Shown here piece after piece: positions 8,585 through 16,008 of a DNA stretch of 32,591 nucleotides. How positions within the stretch are numbered: the stretch's first letter is position 1; each line of letters starts with the position of its first letter. Below the pieces are notes generated by a model. The model was not told where the DNA came from and searched no databases. It worked only from the letters and a program-made list of their open reading frames with translations. Position numbers and translations under genes: made by a program. Source of the DNA: Archaeoglobi archaeon (GTDB lineage Archaea; Halobacteriota; Archaeoglobi; Archaeoglobales; Archaeoglobaceae); NCBI GenBank assembly GCA_029259415.1, contig JAPDIW010000050.1, forward strand, positions 1-32,591, in the 5' to 3' direction.

Positions 8585-8587
8585 ATT
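8577..8587 (+). promoter_or_regulatory. TATA-like box for the DUF5350 gene
   Basis: The AT block overlapping the ccmF stop codon is centred about 25 bp before the ATG at 8607, so the small gene can be transcribed separately and leaderless. Confidence 0.45.
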
Positions 8588-8606
8588 GGGAGGTTTAGGG
8601 AGAGGC

Positions 8607-8792
8607 ATGGGGAAAACAGGAAGTGTAACGTGGGTGAAGATCAAGAAAAGGAACAGCAACGAGTATAGACTTGTACCTACCAAGTGGCAGGACTACAAAA
8701 AGCCAGGGCCGAACCAGAAGTACACATCGGACGGCAAGAAGAGAAGAAGAATAAGAAGGTCGCAGAAGTCGATTCTCGGAGTTAGGAGCTAA
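8607..8792 (+). CDS. DUF5350-like small basic protein
   Basis: A 61-residue, strongly basic protein starting M-G-K-T-G-S-V-T-W-V and ending in a lysine/arginine-rich tail (K-K-R-R-R-I-R-R-S-Q-K-S-I-L-G-V-R-S). I recognise it as the small family DUF5350 of methanogens and Archaeoglobales; function is unknown. The basic tail suggests RNA or ribosome binding, which is inference. The frame is open upstream into ccmF from 8526, but the ATG at 8607 fits both the family start and the TATA spacing. It ends 4 bp before the convergent methyltransferase gene. Confidence 0.7.
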   Translation: MGKTGSVTWVKIKKRNSNEYRLVPTKWQDYKKPGPNQKYTSDGKKRRRIRRSQKSILGVRS

Positions 8793-8796
8793 AACA

Positions 8797-9357
8797 TTAA
8801 ACCTTTTTAAAAGCTGCCAGATAGTGGAATCCTAGCTCTTCGCTTTTTACAAGTTTTAGTTTGCTTAATTTCTCGATCTCCTCCAAGCTCAGCCTTTCTT
8901 CCACTGGTGGGCCGAATTCCATCTCGTCCTTTTTCCACTCCGCAACTACAACGTAATCTGCCCTTGATGCCCATTCCAGATACTCCTCAGGATTGTCCAT
9001 CTCGTGAAGCACATTGGAGAACAGCACAACGTCGATTTTGAAGTCCACATTAGGTGGTGTGTCTGAGAGTATTATCCCCACATTCAGCAATCCCTCCTCT
9101 TCAACTCTTTTTCTCAAAATCTTTGCCATCTCCTCGCTAATCTCCACTGCATAGACTTTTTTGAAAATCCTGGCGAGAGGGATTGTCAGATAACCGCTCC
9201 CGGCTACAATATCGAAGACAACATTCTTCTTCGGCCTGAGACTTTCGATGAATTCAATTACCTTCTCAGGTGGAAAAATCTTCCTTCTCCACTCAGACTC
9301 GAGAATGTAGGCTTTTTTTGGGTCAAACTTGTGTTTCTTGTTCATCTTGTGTTTCAT
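8797..9357 (-). CDS. Class I SAM-dependent methyltransferase
   Basis: A soluble methyltransferase of about 186 residues. Motif I reads V-F-D-I-V-A-G-S-G-Y-L-T, followed by acidic motif II V-Y-A-V-E-I-S and motif IV V-V-L-F-S-N-V-L-H-E-M. The substrate cannot be told; the V-L-H-E-M motif occurs in small-molecule methylases of the UbiE/arsenite type. The frame extends to 9435, overlapping deoxyhypusine synthase, but a TATA-like box at 9376-9385 lies 24 bp before an ATG at 9357, with a further ATG at 9345 preceded by GGAGG. I take 9357. Confidence 0.78.
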   Translation of the reverse strand: MKHKMNKKHKFDPKKAYILESEWRRKIFPPEKVIEFIESLRPKKNVVFDIVAGSGYLTIPLARIFKKVYAVEISEEMAKILRKRVEEEGLLNVGIILSDTPPNVDFKIDVVLFSNVLHEMDNPEEYLEWASRADYVVVAEWKKDEMEFGPPVEERLSLEEIEKLSKLKLVKSEELGFHYLAAFKKV

Positions 9358-9409
9358 CCTCCAAATTTCAACTTTAATATTTATTGACCCTTCCGGTATC
9401 GCTTCTCGT

Positions 9410-10306
9410 TCAAAGCCTGTCGAGTAGGTAGGCATACAGCAGTGGAAGGGCTATAGTGGCATCGCAGTAAACCGTCACAGCCTTAGCATCTGGCTTCAGC
9501 TTGCACCAGCTCTTTGCCTCTTCTAGAGTTGCTCCGCTCAGTCCTCCCCACTGCGGGGAGTCGGTTGTGATTTGCACCGCATAGTCAAATCCCTCAGCTA
9601 GGAGCATCGCCTGAAGGGTGAAGTTCTTCGGCACACCCCCTCCGACAACAATCACCCCCATCTTCCTTTTCTGGAAGCAGAGATCTATCATTTTGCTCAC
9701 ATCTCTGAAAAAGTCAATCTGGAGGTTTTTGCGATAGATCATAACGTGAAGTCCAGCAATTGAATCGTGGAGGGTTGGACAGAATACCGGAATCTCCTTT
9801 TCAGCGGCAATTCTAAGAAAAGAGCTCTCATCCTCTATTCTCTTTCCAACCTCCCACAGAAACTCGTAGCTTGCGTAAACGCCTTCAAACTCCGAAATAA
9901 CACCTGAAAGAAACTCTTCAACTTTTTCAAATGCTTCCTGCGATATGAACACATCATATATCCTGTTTACATTTTCCTCAGCAAGTGCCGTGTCGTCGAC
10001 GTAGCAGCTACCTATTTCGTGGCCCACACCAAGCGATTCAACAATTTCGTGGACAACATTTGCCCCTGTGGTTACCAGACTTCCTATAAAGCCGTTCTGC
10101 ATCATTCCGGCAACTATTTTCCTCATTCCTGCTGGAATCATTGCTCCGGCAAGAGTAAGAAAAACGAATGAGTCGTTTTTTACCATCTCCTCACAGATTT
10201 TTGCAGCTTCTCCAAGCCTTCGAGCGTTGAAGGCGGTTTTTCCAAGCATCTCTACCAGCTCTGAAACTTTAATCCCCTCATGGATTTCTGGGCTTACCAC
10301 TCTCAT
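9410..10306 (-). CDS. dys: Deoxyhypusine synthase
   Basis: This 298-residue NAD-dependent enzyme moves the aminobutyl group of spermidine to a lysine of aIF5A, the first step of hypusine formation. Family signatures are T-L-A-G-A-M-I-P-A-G-M near residue 51, S-L-V-T-T-G-A-N, H-D-S in the central part, and near the C-terminus T-D-S-P-Q-W-G-G-L-S-G-A followed by S-W-C-K. The lysine of that motif (about K269) aligns with the intermediate-forming lysine of the human enzyme. It overlaps nothing at its start and is divergent from mfnB over 71 bp. Its own TATA-like box lies at about 10328-10335. Confidence 0.93.
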   Translation of the reverse strand: MRVVSPEIHEGIKVSELVEMLGKTAFNARRLGEAAKICEEMVKNDSFVFLTLAGAMIPAGMRKIVAGMMQNGFIGSLVTTGANVVHEIVESLGVGHEIGSCYVDDTALAEENVNRIYDVFISQEAFEKVEEFLSGVISEFEGVYASYEFLWEVGKRIEDESSFLRIAAEKEIPVFCPTLHDSIAGLHVMIYRKNLQIDFFRDVSKMIDLCFQKRKMGVIVVGGGVPKNFTLQAMLLAEGFDYAVQITTDSPQWGGLSGATLEEAKSWCKLKPDAKAVTVYCDATIALPLLYAYLLDRL

Positions 10307-10348
10307 GAATCCGCATCGCCGTGAATGTTTAAATCTCTTTCAAAAGGC

Positions 10349-10356
10349 ATATATAT
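10349..10356 (+). promoter_or_regulatory. TATA box for mfnB
   Basis: ATATATAT centred about 25 bp before the mfnB ATG, giving a leaderless transcript. Confidence 0.55.
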
Positions 10357-10377
10357 CACCTCACAGTCCGACCTTTT

Positions 10378-11085
10378 ATGAAGGTACTTGTGAGCCCCAT
10401 GAGTGTTGCGGAAGCTCTGGAGGCAATTGAGGGAGGGGCTGACATCATCGATGTAAAGAATCCCGCTGAAGGTTCTCTTGGTGCCAACTTTCCGTGGGTA
10501 ATCAGAGAGATTTCAGAGATAGCCAAAAAGAATGGCAAGGAAATCAGCGCCACTACTGGTGATATGCCATTCAAACCGGGAACTGCAAGCCTCGCTGCTC
10601 TTGGAGCGGCTGTCGCGGGGGCTGACTACATAAAAGTCGGTCTTTATGGAGCAAGAAATGCTGAAGAAGCTTATGAGATGATGTCTGGAGTAGTAAAGGC
10701 AGTCAAAGATTACGATCCTTCCAAGAAGGTTGTGGCTGCTGGTTATGGAGATTACTACAGAATATCCTCGGTCTCACCTCTCGACTTGCCGGAAGTGGTT
10801 GCAAAGGCAGGAGCCGACATAGTGATGGTCGACACCGCAATAAAGGACGGCACATCTCTGTTTGACCACATGAAGGTTGACGACATCAAAAAGTTCGTAA
10901 CCTTGGCGAAGGATAACGGGCTGATGGTTGCGCTTGCAGGCAACATCGGCTGGAGCCATATAGAAATGCTGAAAACTCTCTCACCCGACATAATTGGTGT
11001 GAGGTCAATAGTCTGCGAGGGTGACAGAAGTTCGATGATAAAAAGAGAACTTGTAGTGAAGCTTATGGAAGCAGTGCACGGGTAG
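10378..11085 (+). CDS. mfnB: (5-formylfuran-3-yl)methyl phosphate synthase MfnB
   Basis: The 235-residue aldolase-like TIM barrel condenses two glyceraldehyde-3-phosphates into the furan precursor of methanofuran, the C1 carrier that Archaeoglobus uses in its reverse methanogenesis pathway. The start M-K-V-L-V-S-P-M-S-V and I-I-D-V-K-N-P-A-E-G-S-L-G are diagnostic. K27 in D-V-K and K156 in D-T-A-I-K-D correspond to the two active-site lysines known from the methanogen enzyme (K27, K155). Other methanofuran genes are not present. The last 23 bp overlap the end of the convergent gene. Confidence 0.94.
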   Translation: MKVLVSPMSVAEALEAIEGGADIIDVKNPAEGSLGANFPWVIREISEIAKKNGKEISATTGDMPFKPGTASLAALGAAVAGADYIKVGLYGARNAEEAYEMMSGVVKAVKDYDPSKKVVAAGYGDYYRISSVSPLDLPEVVAKAGADIVMVDTAIKDGTSLFDHMKVDDIKKFVTLAKDNGLMVALAGNIGWSHIEMLKTLSPDIIGVRSIVCEGDRSSMIKRELVVKLMEAVHG

Positions 11086-12250
11086 AGCAGAGTTTCAGAA
11101 GCTCGCTCTCACCCTCCCTTGTTCCTTTTGCAATCAGAACGTCCCCGCTGAAAATTCTCGTGTTTGCAGTGGGCTTTGTTATCCACTCGTTCTTTCTTTT
11201 GATGGCTATTACATGCATTCCCGTGTTGCTCTCAACTCTCGCCTCTCCGAGAGTCTTTCCGTTGAGCGGGGATTCTTCAGATACTGTTATGAGCGTTAGC
11301 ACCTCATCGGTCTCCCTCATCGCCTCCTTGAATATTGGAGGTATCTCCATCTTGTCAAGAAGAACCTGTGCGATATCTCTGGCGGCATCTGCTATTAACT
11401 CGGAGCAGTAAGCTATCTCCACAATCGCCATGAGAGGCATGAGTTGCTCGTCGTTGAAGTGCCGGCTGCATTTAAGCACGTTCTTCTCAATCTCGAACTT
11501 GTTGTTGTCAATAATCTCTTCAAGGTAGACAACTTCCAGAGCTATTTCGTCGTTTCCGTATATCAGAGAGGAGTAGGCAAGGTCAACTGAAAGCTCTGAA
11601 AGGTTTTTCATCTCAATGAGCAGGTCAACTGCTCTGTCAAGCTCCTCTATCTTTATGTCGGGAGGTTCTGGGGGAGGAGGTATCTGCTTGCCGGCTACAA
11701 CCTCATAAAATCTCGGCAAGGCTGTTGGATCTCCCTTTGCGAACAGCAGATCTCCCTTGTATATCATGGTGTCCCTATCAGGACTGAAAATCCAGCTAAA
11801 ACCGCGCTTGATGGCGATAACTCTCATTCCCGTTCTCGTATGCAGCCTTGCCTCTCCGAGAGTTTTTCCAGAAATTTCAGAGTTTTCCGGAACCTCGAGT
11901 TTCACAACGGTTTCTTCTGAATGATAGAGCATCAGTTTCACCATTTCATCCGAGAGCCTGATGTTTCTGAGAACGAGAGACGAGATGTCGGCAGCGGCGC
12001 TGCTTATCTTCTGCCCCGCATTGGCAATCTGCAAAATCGACGAAACTTTCTCAGCCTCCTCTACTCTTCTCGCAGCGAGGATTGAAACGACTCTGATCTG
12101 CTTCAGCAGGTCAAGAACTCTGCCCTCAAGTTCGAGAACTTCTTCAGCAATGTCCTCATTGTTGTAAAGAATCGCTGAATACGCAAGATCAACCATCAGC
12201 TCGGTCGTATCTTTAATTTCAACGAGCAGATCCTTTACAGTACGAGGCAT
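11063..12250 (-). CDS. Duplicated PhoU / TrkA-C (RCK_C) domain protein
   Basis: A soluble 395-residue protein made of two similar halves joined by the proline-rich linker P-P-P-P-E-P-P-D near residue 191. Each half has a PhoU-like helical bundle (about 5-110 and 203-315) and then a TrkA-C/RCK_C ligand domain (about 117-175 and 319-378). The second domains repeat G-K-T-L-G-E-A-R, T-G-M, V-I-A-I-K-R and G-D-x-L-x-A-K-G. RCK_C domains sense nucleotides or ions for transport proteins. With no membrane segment, it is probably a regulator of a potassium or phosphate transporter encoded elsewhere. Convergent with mfnB. Confidence 0.82.
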   Translation of the reverse strand: MPRTVKDLLVEIKDTTELMVDLAYSAILYNNEDIAEEVLELEGRVLDLLKQIRVVSILAARRVEEAEKVSSILQIANAGQKISSAAADISSLVLRNIRLSDEMVKLMLYHSEETVVKLEVPENSEISGKTLGEARLHTRTGMRVIAIKRGFSWIFSPDRDTMIYKGDLLFAKGDPTALPRFYEVVAGKQIPPPPEPPDIKIEELDRAVDLLIEMKNLSELSVDLAYSSLIYGNDEIALEVVYLEEIIDNNKFEIEKNVLKCSRHFNDEQLMPLMAIVEIAYCSELIADAARDIAQVLLDKMEIPPIFKEAMRETDEVLTLITVSEESPLNGKTLGEARVESNTGMHVIAIKRKNEWITKPTANTRIFSGDVLIAKGTREGESELLKLCSTRALLP

Positions 12251-12278
12251 TTCAAATCTCTTTATTTCTCATCATATA

Positions 12279-12644
12279 TTAATCTTTTTCAACCACTTCG
12301 AGCTCCACTTCCTCTCCGTTTCTGTTGTAGCACTTCCAGCTCTTCTCGTCGTAAGGATAGCACACAATGATGTGATACTTCCCGAAGCGTGTGAATAAGG
12401 CCATATCTTCCTCTGAAGGTCTGCAGCTTGGTGATGGATGGCTGTGAACTGTTCCGAAAACCTTCATGCCGATCGGCAGCATGTCAAGGTGGATAACTGC
12501 TGAGACGGAGCCTGAAACAAATGGAAGAAAAATAAGCTCGTCCATCACATCCTTGCTCCCACTGAGCAGTGCTATGAACTCATCGGGGTGAGCACTTTTT
12601 GCAGCCTCCAGGATAGTTTTAAGCAATTCTTTTGATATCTTCAC
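12279..12644 (-). CDS. JAMM/MPN+ metalloprotease (AfJAMM-like)
   Basis: A 121-residue minimal JAMM domain. The zinc site is complete: E22, then H67-S-H69-P, and D80 after S-C-R-P-S-E-E. The sequence is nearly identical, from memory, to AfJAMM of A. fulgidus, whose crystal structure defined the JAMM fold of proteasome lid subunit Rpn11 and of Csn5. In archaea such proteins can cleave ubiquitin-like SAMP modifiers, but for this protein the activity is inference. Its ATG overlaps the leuC stop by 4 bp (ATGA), so the two are translated together. Confidence 0.93.
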   Translation of the reverse strand: MKISKELLKTILEAAKSAHPDEFIALLSGSKDVMDELIFLPFVSGSVSAVIHLDMLPIGMKVFGTVHSHPSPSCRPSEEDMALFTRFGKYHIIVCYPYDEKSWKCYNRNGEEVELEVVEKD

Positions 12645-13891
12645 AGGAACTCCCTCGGATCTGTAATGTAACCTTTTACAGCAGTTGCAGCAGCGGTTGC
12701 AGGGGAGGAGAGGTAGATCTCCGCGTTTGGATTCCCCATCCTTCCCTTAAAGTTTCTGTTCTGTGTGGACAAGCAAACTTCACCATCAGCAAGCACGCCC
12801 TGATGAATTCCCACACATGGCCCACAACCGGGGTTGAGAACCATTCCGCCAGCTTCAACAAAAGTCCTTATCAGGCCTTTATCGAGAGCCTGCAGATAAA
12901 CCCTCCTGCTTGCAGGAACGACGATCAGCCTCACTCCTTCCTTTACCTTCCTTCCTTTCAGTATTTTTGCGGCAATCTCCAGATCTGACAGTCTGCCGTT
13001 GGTGCAGGTGCCAATGTAAACCTGGTTAACCTCCGTTCCCTCAACCTCCTCCACTTCAGCAACATTGTCCACGTTGTGAGGCTTGGAAACCATTGGCACG
13101 AGAGATGAGACGTCCATGTAGATCTCCTTCTCATATTCCGAATCCTCATCGGCCTTAACCTCTCTGAAATCACTTTCCCTGCCAAGCTCGGCGAGGAATT
13201 TTCTTGTGTTTTCGTCGCTCTCGAAAATTCCGGCCTTCGCACCGCACTCGACAGCCATGTTGGAGATCGTAAGCCTCTCTTCCACGCTCATTCTTCTGGC
13301 ACACTTACCGTGAAACTCCAATGCTTTGTAGGTTGCGCCATCAACGCCAAGGTCACCTATTAGCTTCAGAATGACATCCTTCGCGAAAACCCCTTTTGGC
13401 AGAGAACCGTCAAGCTCAACCCTGAAGCTTTCGGGAACTCTGAACCAGTTCTTGCCAAGGGCTATGGCAACCGCCACATCAGTCGAGCCCATTCCCGTTG
13501 AGAATGCCCCAATGCCACCGTAGGTGCATGTGTGGCTGTCAGCTCCCACAGCCAGGTCTCCGGGCTTGACGTAGCGTTCCACCATTATCTGGTGGATTAT
13601 GCCCTCTCCCGGAGGGTTGAAGTCCGCACCAATTTTCTTTGCAAATTCGTAGATGAACTTCTGGTCGTTGCTCAGCTCTTTTCTTGGCGAAGGAGCGGCG
13701 TGGTCGACAAAGAAATGCGTTCTGTCTGCAGCTTTAACCTCAACCCCAAGCTCCATCAACTGCCTTATAGCCAAAGGAGCGGTGCCGTCCTGCAAGGCTA
13801 TCTGGTCAATTTCTGCAACAACAATGTCACCGGCATAAGCATCACTTTTTGATTTTTCACTGAGTATTTTTTCAGCTATTGTTTTACCCAT
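12641..13891 (-). CDS. leuC: 3-isopropylmalate dehydratase (aconitase family) large subunit
   Basis: The 416-residue large subunit of a two-part isopropylmalate or homoaconitate-type isomerase. The [4Fe-4S] ligands are the C of G-T-C-T-N-G-R and the two C of G-C-G-P-C; S-H-T-C-T-Y-G-G-I-G-A-F and D-H-A-A-P are further family marks. The frame runs to 13951, but the ATG at 13891 gives the typical start M-G-K-T-I-A-E-K-I-L and lies 25 bp from a TATA-like box at about 13912-13920. The small subunit is not adjacent, since JAMM follows instead. Leucine synthesis is likely; citramalate or homocitrate substrates remain possible. Confidence 0.9.
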   Translation of the reverse strand: MGKTIAEKILSEKSKSDAYAGDIVVAEIDQIALQDGTAPLAIRQLMELGVEVKAADRTHFFVDHAAPSPRKELSNDQKFIYEFAKKIGADFNPPGEGIIHQIMVERYVKPGDLAVGADSHTCTYGGIGAFSTGMGSTDVAVAIALGKNWFRVPESFRVELDGSLPKGVFAKDVILKLIGDLGVDGATYKALEFHGKCARRMSVEERLTISNMAVECGAKAGIFESDENTRKFLAELGRESDFREVKADEDSEYEKEIYMDVSSLVPMVSKPHNVDNVAEVEEVEGTEVNQVYIGTCTNGRLSDLEIAAKILKGRKVKEGVRLIVVPASRRVYLQALDKGLIRTFVEAGGMVLNPGCGPCVGIHQGVLADGEVCLSTQNRNFKGRMGNPNAEIYLSSPATAAATAVKGYITDPREFL

Positions 13892-13935
13892 ACTGCAAGT
13901 TAATTCGGTGCTTTTTAAGTTAACTGTAAAGCAAA

Positions 13936-13943
13936 CTTTATAG
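13936..13943 (+). promoter_or_regulatory. TATA-like box for the MEMO gene
   Basis: CTTTATAG centred 26 bp before the ATG at 13966. It settles the start there instead of the TTG at 13960. Confidence 0.5.
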
Positions 13944-13965
13944 GGTTTCATGAGAATATTTGCTC

Positions 13966-14751
13966 ATGAGACACCCAAGAGTGGCTGGAAGTTTTTACCC
14001 TGCAAATCCTGAATCACTGCTCGCCATGCTTAGAGAATACACCCATCCTTCTAAGGATGATAGCGTTGTAGCATGCGTCTCTCCACACGCCGGTTACGTT
14101 TACTCTGGAAGAACCGCAGGCAGGGTTCACTCTCTGCTTCCCGATGCAGAGACTTTCGTCATAGTAGGGCCAAACCATACGGGCTATGGCTTACCTGTTG
14201 CTGTCTCAACCGACACTTGGCTCACACCTCTTGGCGAGGTTGAGGTTGACACAGAATTCGTTGATGCAATGCCGAAAACAATAGTTGCAACGGATGAGAT
14301 AGCGCATAGATACGAGCACTCACTCGAAGTTCAGGTTCCGTTTCTTCAATACTTGCACGACGATTTCAAAATCGTACCGATATGTCTCGGAATGCAGGAT
14401 GAGGAGACTGCGAGAGAAGTGGCAGAAGAGATTCTCGTAGCTGAGAAAGATACCGGAAGAAGGATTGTTGTGATAGCTTCTTCAGACATGCACCACTACC
14501 TGCCCGATGAAGAGTGCAGAAGACTTGACAGCATAGTCATCGATGCTATCCTCTCAATGGACGTGAAAAGATACTACGAAACGATTTACAAGCTACAGGC
14601 AAGCGTTTGCGGTTACGGATGTATAGCTGTTGCGATGTACTATTCAAAGGCAAAGGGAGCAAGAGCGGAGCTTGTTGACTACTCGACAAGCGGGGATGTT
14701 GGAGATAGAAGCCAGGTTGTGGGGTACGCGGGAATAGTTTTTAGGGTTTGA
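13966..14751 (+). CDS. MEMO family protein (AmmeMemoRadiSam protein B)
   Basis: A 261-residue protein of the MEMO family, with a fold like extradiol dioxygenases. The N-terminal R-H-P-R-V-A-G-S-F-Y-P-A is diagnostic. Metal-site residues are H in V-S-P-H-A-G-Y, H in V-G-P-N-H-T-G-Y-G, and the S-S-D-M-H-H-Y motif; a cysteine in G-Y-G-C is also conserved. Human MEMO binds copper or iron and affects cell motility, while the archaeal role is unknown; it often accompanies an AMMECR1 protein and a radical SAM enzyme, neither adjacent here. It shares no overlap with neighbours. Confidence 0.92.
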   Translation: MRHPRVAGSFYPANPESLLAMLREYTHPSKDDSVVACVSPHAGYVYSGRTAGRVHSLLPDAETFVIVGPNHTGYGLPVAVSTDTWLTPLGEVEVDTEFVDAMPKTIVATDEIAHRYEHSLEVQVPFLQYLHDDFKIVPICLGMQDEETAREVAEEILVAEKDTGRRIVVIASSDMHHYLPDEECRRLDSIVIDAILSMDVKRYYETIYKLQASVCGYGCIAVAMYYSKAKGARAELVDYSTSGDVGDRSQVVGYAGIVFRV

Positions 14752-14785
14752 TTAAGTTGTTACTTATCAAACTATCAAATTTTTT

Positions 14786-14798
14786 TTCGAATATCGAA
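14786..14798. promoter_or_regulatory. Perfect 5-3-5 inverted repeat, possible operator
   Basis: TTCGA-ATA-TCGAA reads the same on both strands apart from the central base. It lies 27 bp before the HTH gene, just upstream of a TATA-like AT block at 14800-14808. That is a place where a repressor would block TFB/TBP binding. Autoregulation by the adjacent HTH protein is inference. Confidence 0.4.
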
Positions 14799-14825
14799 CC
14801 AATTTTAGGAAGAATATTTAACCTT

Positions 14826-15002
14826 ATGAGCGATACAAAAAAGCTTGTACTGGAAGCTATGAAAAAAGCCGGAAAGCCTGTTAGGCCAGGAGATATCGCA
14901 AAGGAAACGGGATTGGATAGTAGTAAGGAAGTTTTAAAAATAATAAAAGAGTTAAAGAATGAGGGCTCGTGCATTCTCCTAAGAGATGCTATTACGCTCT
15001 GA
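14826..15002 (+). CDS. Small winged-helix/HTH protein next to rubrerythrin
   Basis: A 58-residue protein: K-K-L-V-L-E-A-M-K-K-A-G-K-P-V-R-P-G-D-I then a helix-turn-helix pattern A-K-E-T-G-L-D-S-S-K-E-V-L-K-I-I-K-E-L-K and a short wing ending G-S-C-I-L-L-R-D-A. It is little more than one DNA-binding domain. The frame is open from 14748, but the ATG at 14826 begins the domain and is chosen. It lies 18 bp before rubrerythrin, so an oxidative-stress operon with its own regulator is likely. Confidence 0.7.
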   Translation: MSDTKKLVLEAMKKAGKPVRPGDIAKETGLDSSKEVLKIIKELKNEGSCILLRDAITL

Positions 15003-15020
15003 AGGGGGTGAGGTGGTTTT

Positions 15021-15508
15021 ATGGGAACAGAGGAGAATTTGAGGAATGCCTACGCCGGAGAAAGTCAGGCAATGGTCAGATACAAGATTTTTGCCGAAAT
15101 AGCAAGAAGGAAGGGGTTAGAAGGAATTGCGAGGGGTTTTTGAAGCTGTATCATTTTCAGAATTCATTCATGCAAAGAACCACCTAAAAGTTCTTGAAGA
15201 CATTAACGACGTCAAGAAAAATCTTGAAACAGCTTACAAGGGAGAGATATACGAGATTGAGGAGATGTATCCCAAGTTCTATGAAGAAGCTGAGAAGGAG
15301 GGAAACAAGAGGGCGATGAACAAGCATTAAATGGGCGCTTGAAACTGAAAAAGTTCATGCTGAGTTGTTCAAGAAATTGATTGAAAGCGGAGAGGATTTT
15401 AAGGGCAAAATCTACATCTGTCCTGTTTGCGGGTACGCAATGGAGGGAGAAGCTCCTGACAGATGTCCACTTTGCAACACACCAAAGGAAAAGTTTGTTG
15501 AGTTTTGA
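15021..15508 (+). pseudogene. Rubrerythrin with two frameshifts
   Basis: The reading starts M-G-T-E-E-N-L-R-N-A-Y-A-G-E-S-Q-A-M, the diiron-binding ferritin-like start of rubrerythrin. It is interrupted by an extra G in the run at about 15133-15136. The second frame carries E-A-V-S-F-S-E-F-I-H-A-K-N-H and continues until an extra A at about 15324-15325. The third frame ends with W-A-L-E-T-E-K-V-H-A-E-L and a rubredoxin-like iron site C-P-V-C-G...C-P-L-C. Removing the two bases restores a complete protein of about 161 residues. Rubrerythrin reduces peroxide in anaerobes. The breaks are either recent mutations or sequencing errors. Confidence 0.88.
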
Positions 15509-15523
15509 TTTATTGAAGGAAAA

Positions 15524-15534
15524 TTTTTAATAAT
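15524..15534 (+). promoter_or_regulatory. TATA-like box for the MaoC gene
   Basis: A/T block centred about 25 bp before the ATG at 15553, again a leaderless arrangement. The T-rich sequence also may end the rubrerythrin transcript. Confidence 0.45.
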
Positions 15535-15552
15535 TTTTTACCAATTATCTGC

Positions 15553-16008
15553 ATGAAGAACCTGTATTTTGAGGACTTCGACGTCGGTATGAAAGTGGAG
15601 AGTGCGGCGAGGACAATAACTGAATCAGATATCGTGATGTTCGCCGCCTTAACTGGGGACTGGAATCCCATCCATACGGATGCAGAATTTGCCAAAAAGA
15701 CTATTTTTGGACAGAGGATTGCTCACGGCCTTTTGACTTTGTCAGTTGTTGCGGGGCTTCTCGTGAGGCTGGGTTTAACGGAGAGGACGATAGTTGCCTT
15801 CTACGGGATTGACAAGCTACGCTTTACTAAACCCGTTTTCATTGGAGATACAATAAAGGCTGTTCTCGAAGTTGTCGGGAAGGAGGAGAAAGAAGGTAAG
15901 CCTTATGGAGTGGTTGTGTACGACATTAAGGGCGTGAATCAGAAGGGAGAAACTGTTATTACGTACACCTCAAAGGTTGCAGTGCTCAAAAAACACCCTC
16001 AAGCCTGA
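15553..16008 (+). CDS. MaoC-like (R)-enoyl-CoA hydratase
   Basis: A 151-residue single hot-dog domain. The catalytic hydratase-2 motif is present: T-G-D-W-N-P-I-H-T-D, with D and H as the general acid/base pair, followed by I-A-H-G-L-L-T-L-S. Members hydrate trans-2-enoyl-CoA to (R)-3-hydroxyacyl-CoA in fatty or branched acid metabolism, or dehydrate related substrates. Archaeoglobus degrades long-chain acids, but no other beta-oxidation gene is near. Its end overlaps the convergent ogt by 23 bp. Confidence 0.85.
   Translation: MKNLYFEDFDVGMKVESAARTITESDIVMFAALTGDWNPIHTDAEFAKKTIFGQRIAHGLLTLSVVAGLLVRLGLTERTIVAFYGIDKLRFTKPVFIGDTIKAVLEVVGKEEKEGKPYGVVVYDIKGVNQKGETVITYTSKVAVLKKHPQA

Noticed and set aside
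9358-9435. N-terminal extension of the methyltransferase
   Set aside because: It would overlap deoxyhypusine synthase and ignore a well-placed TATA box and ATG at 9357.
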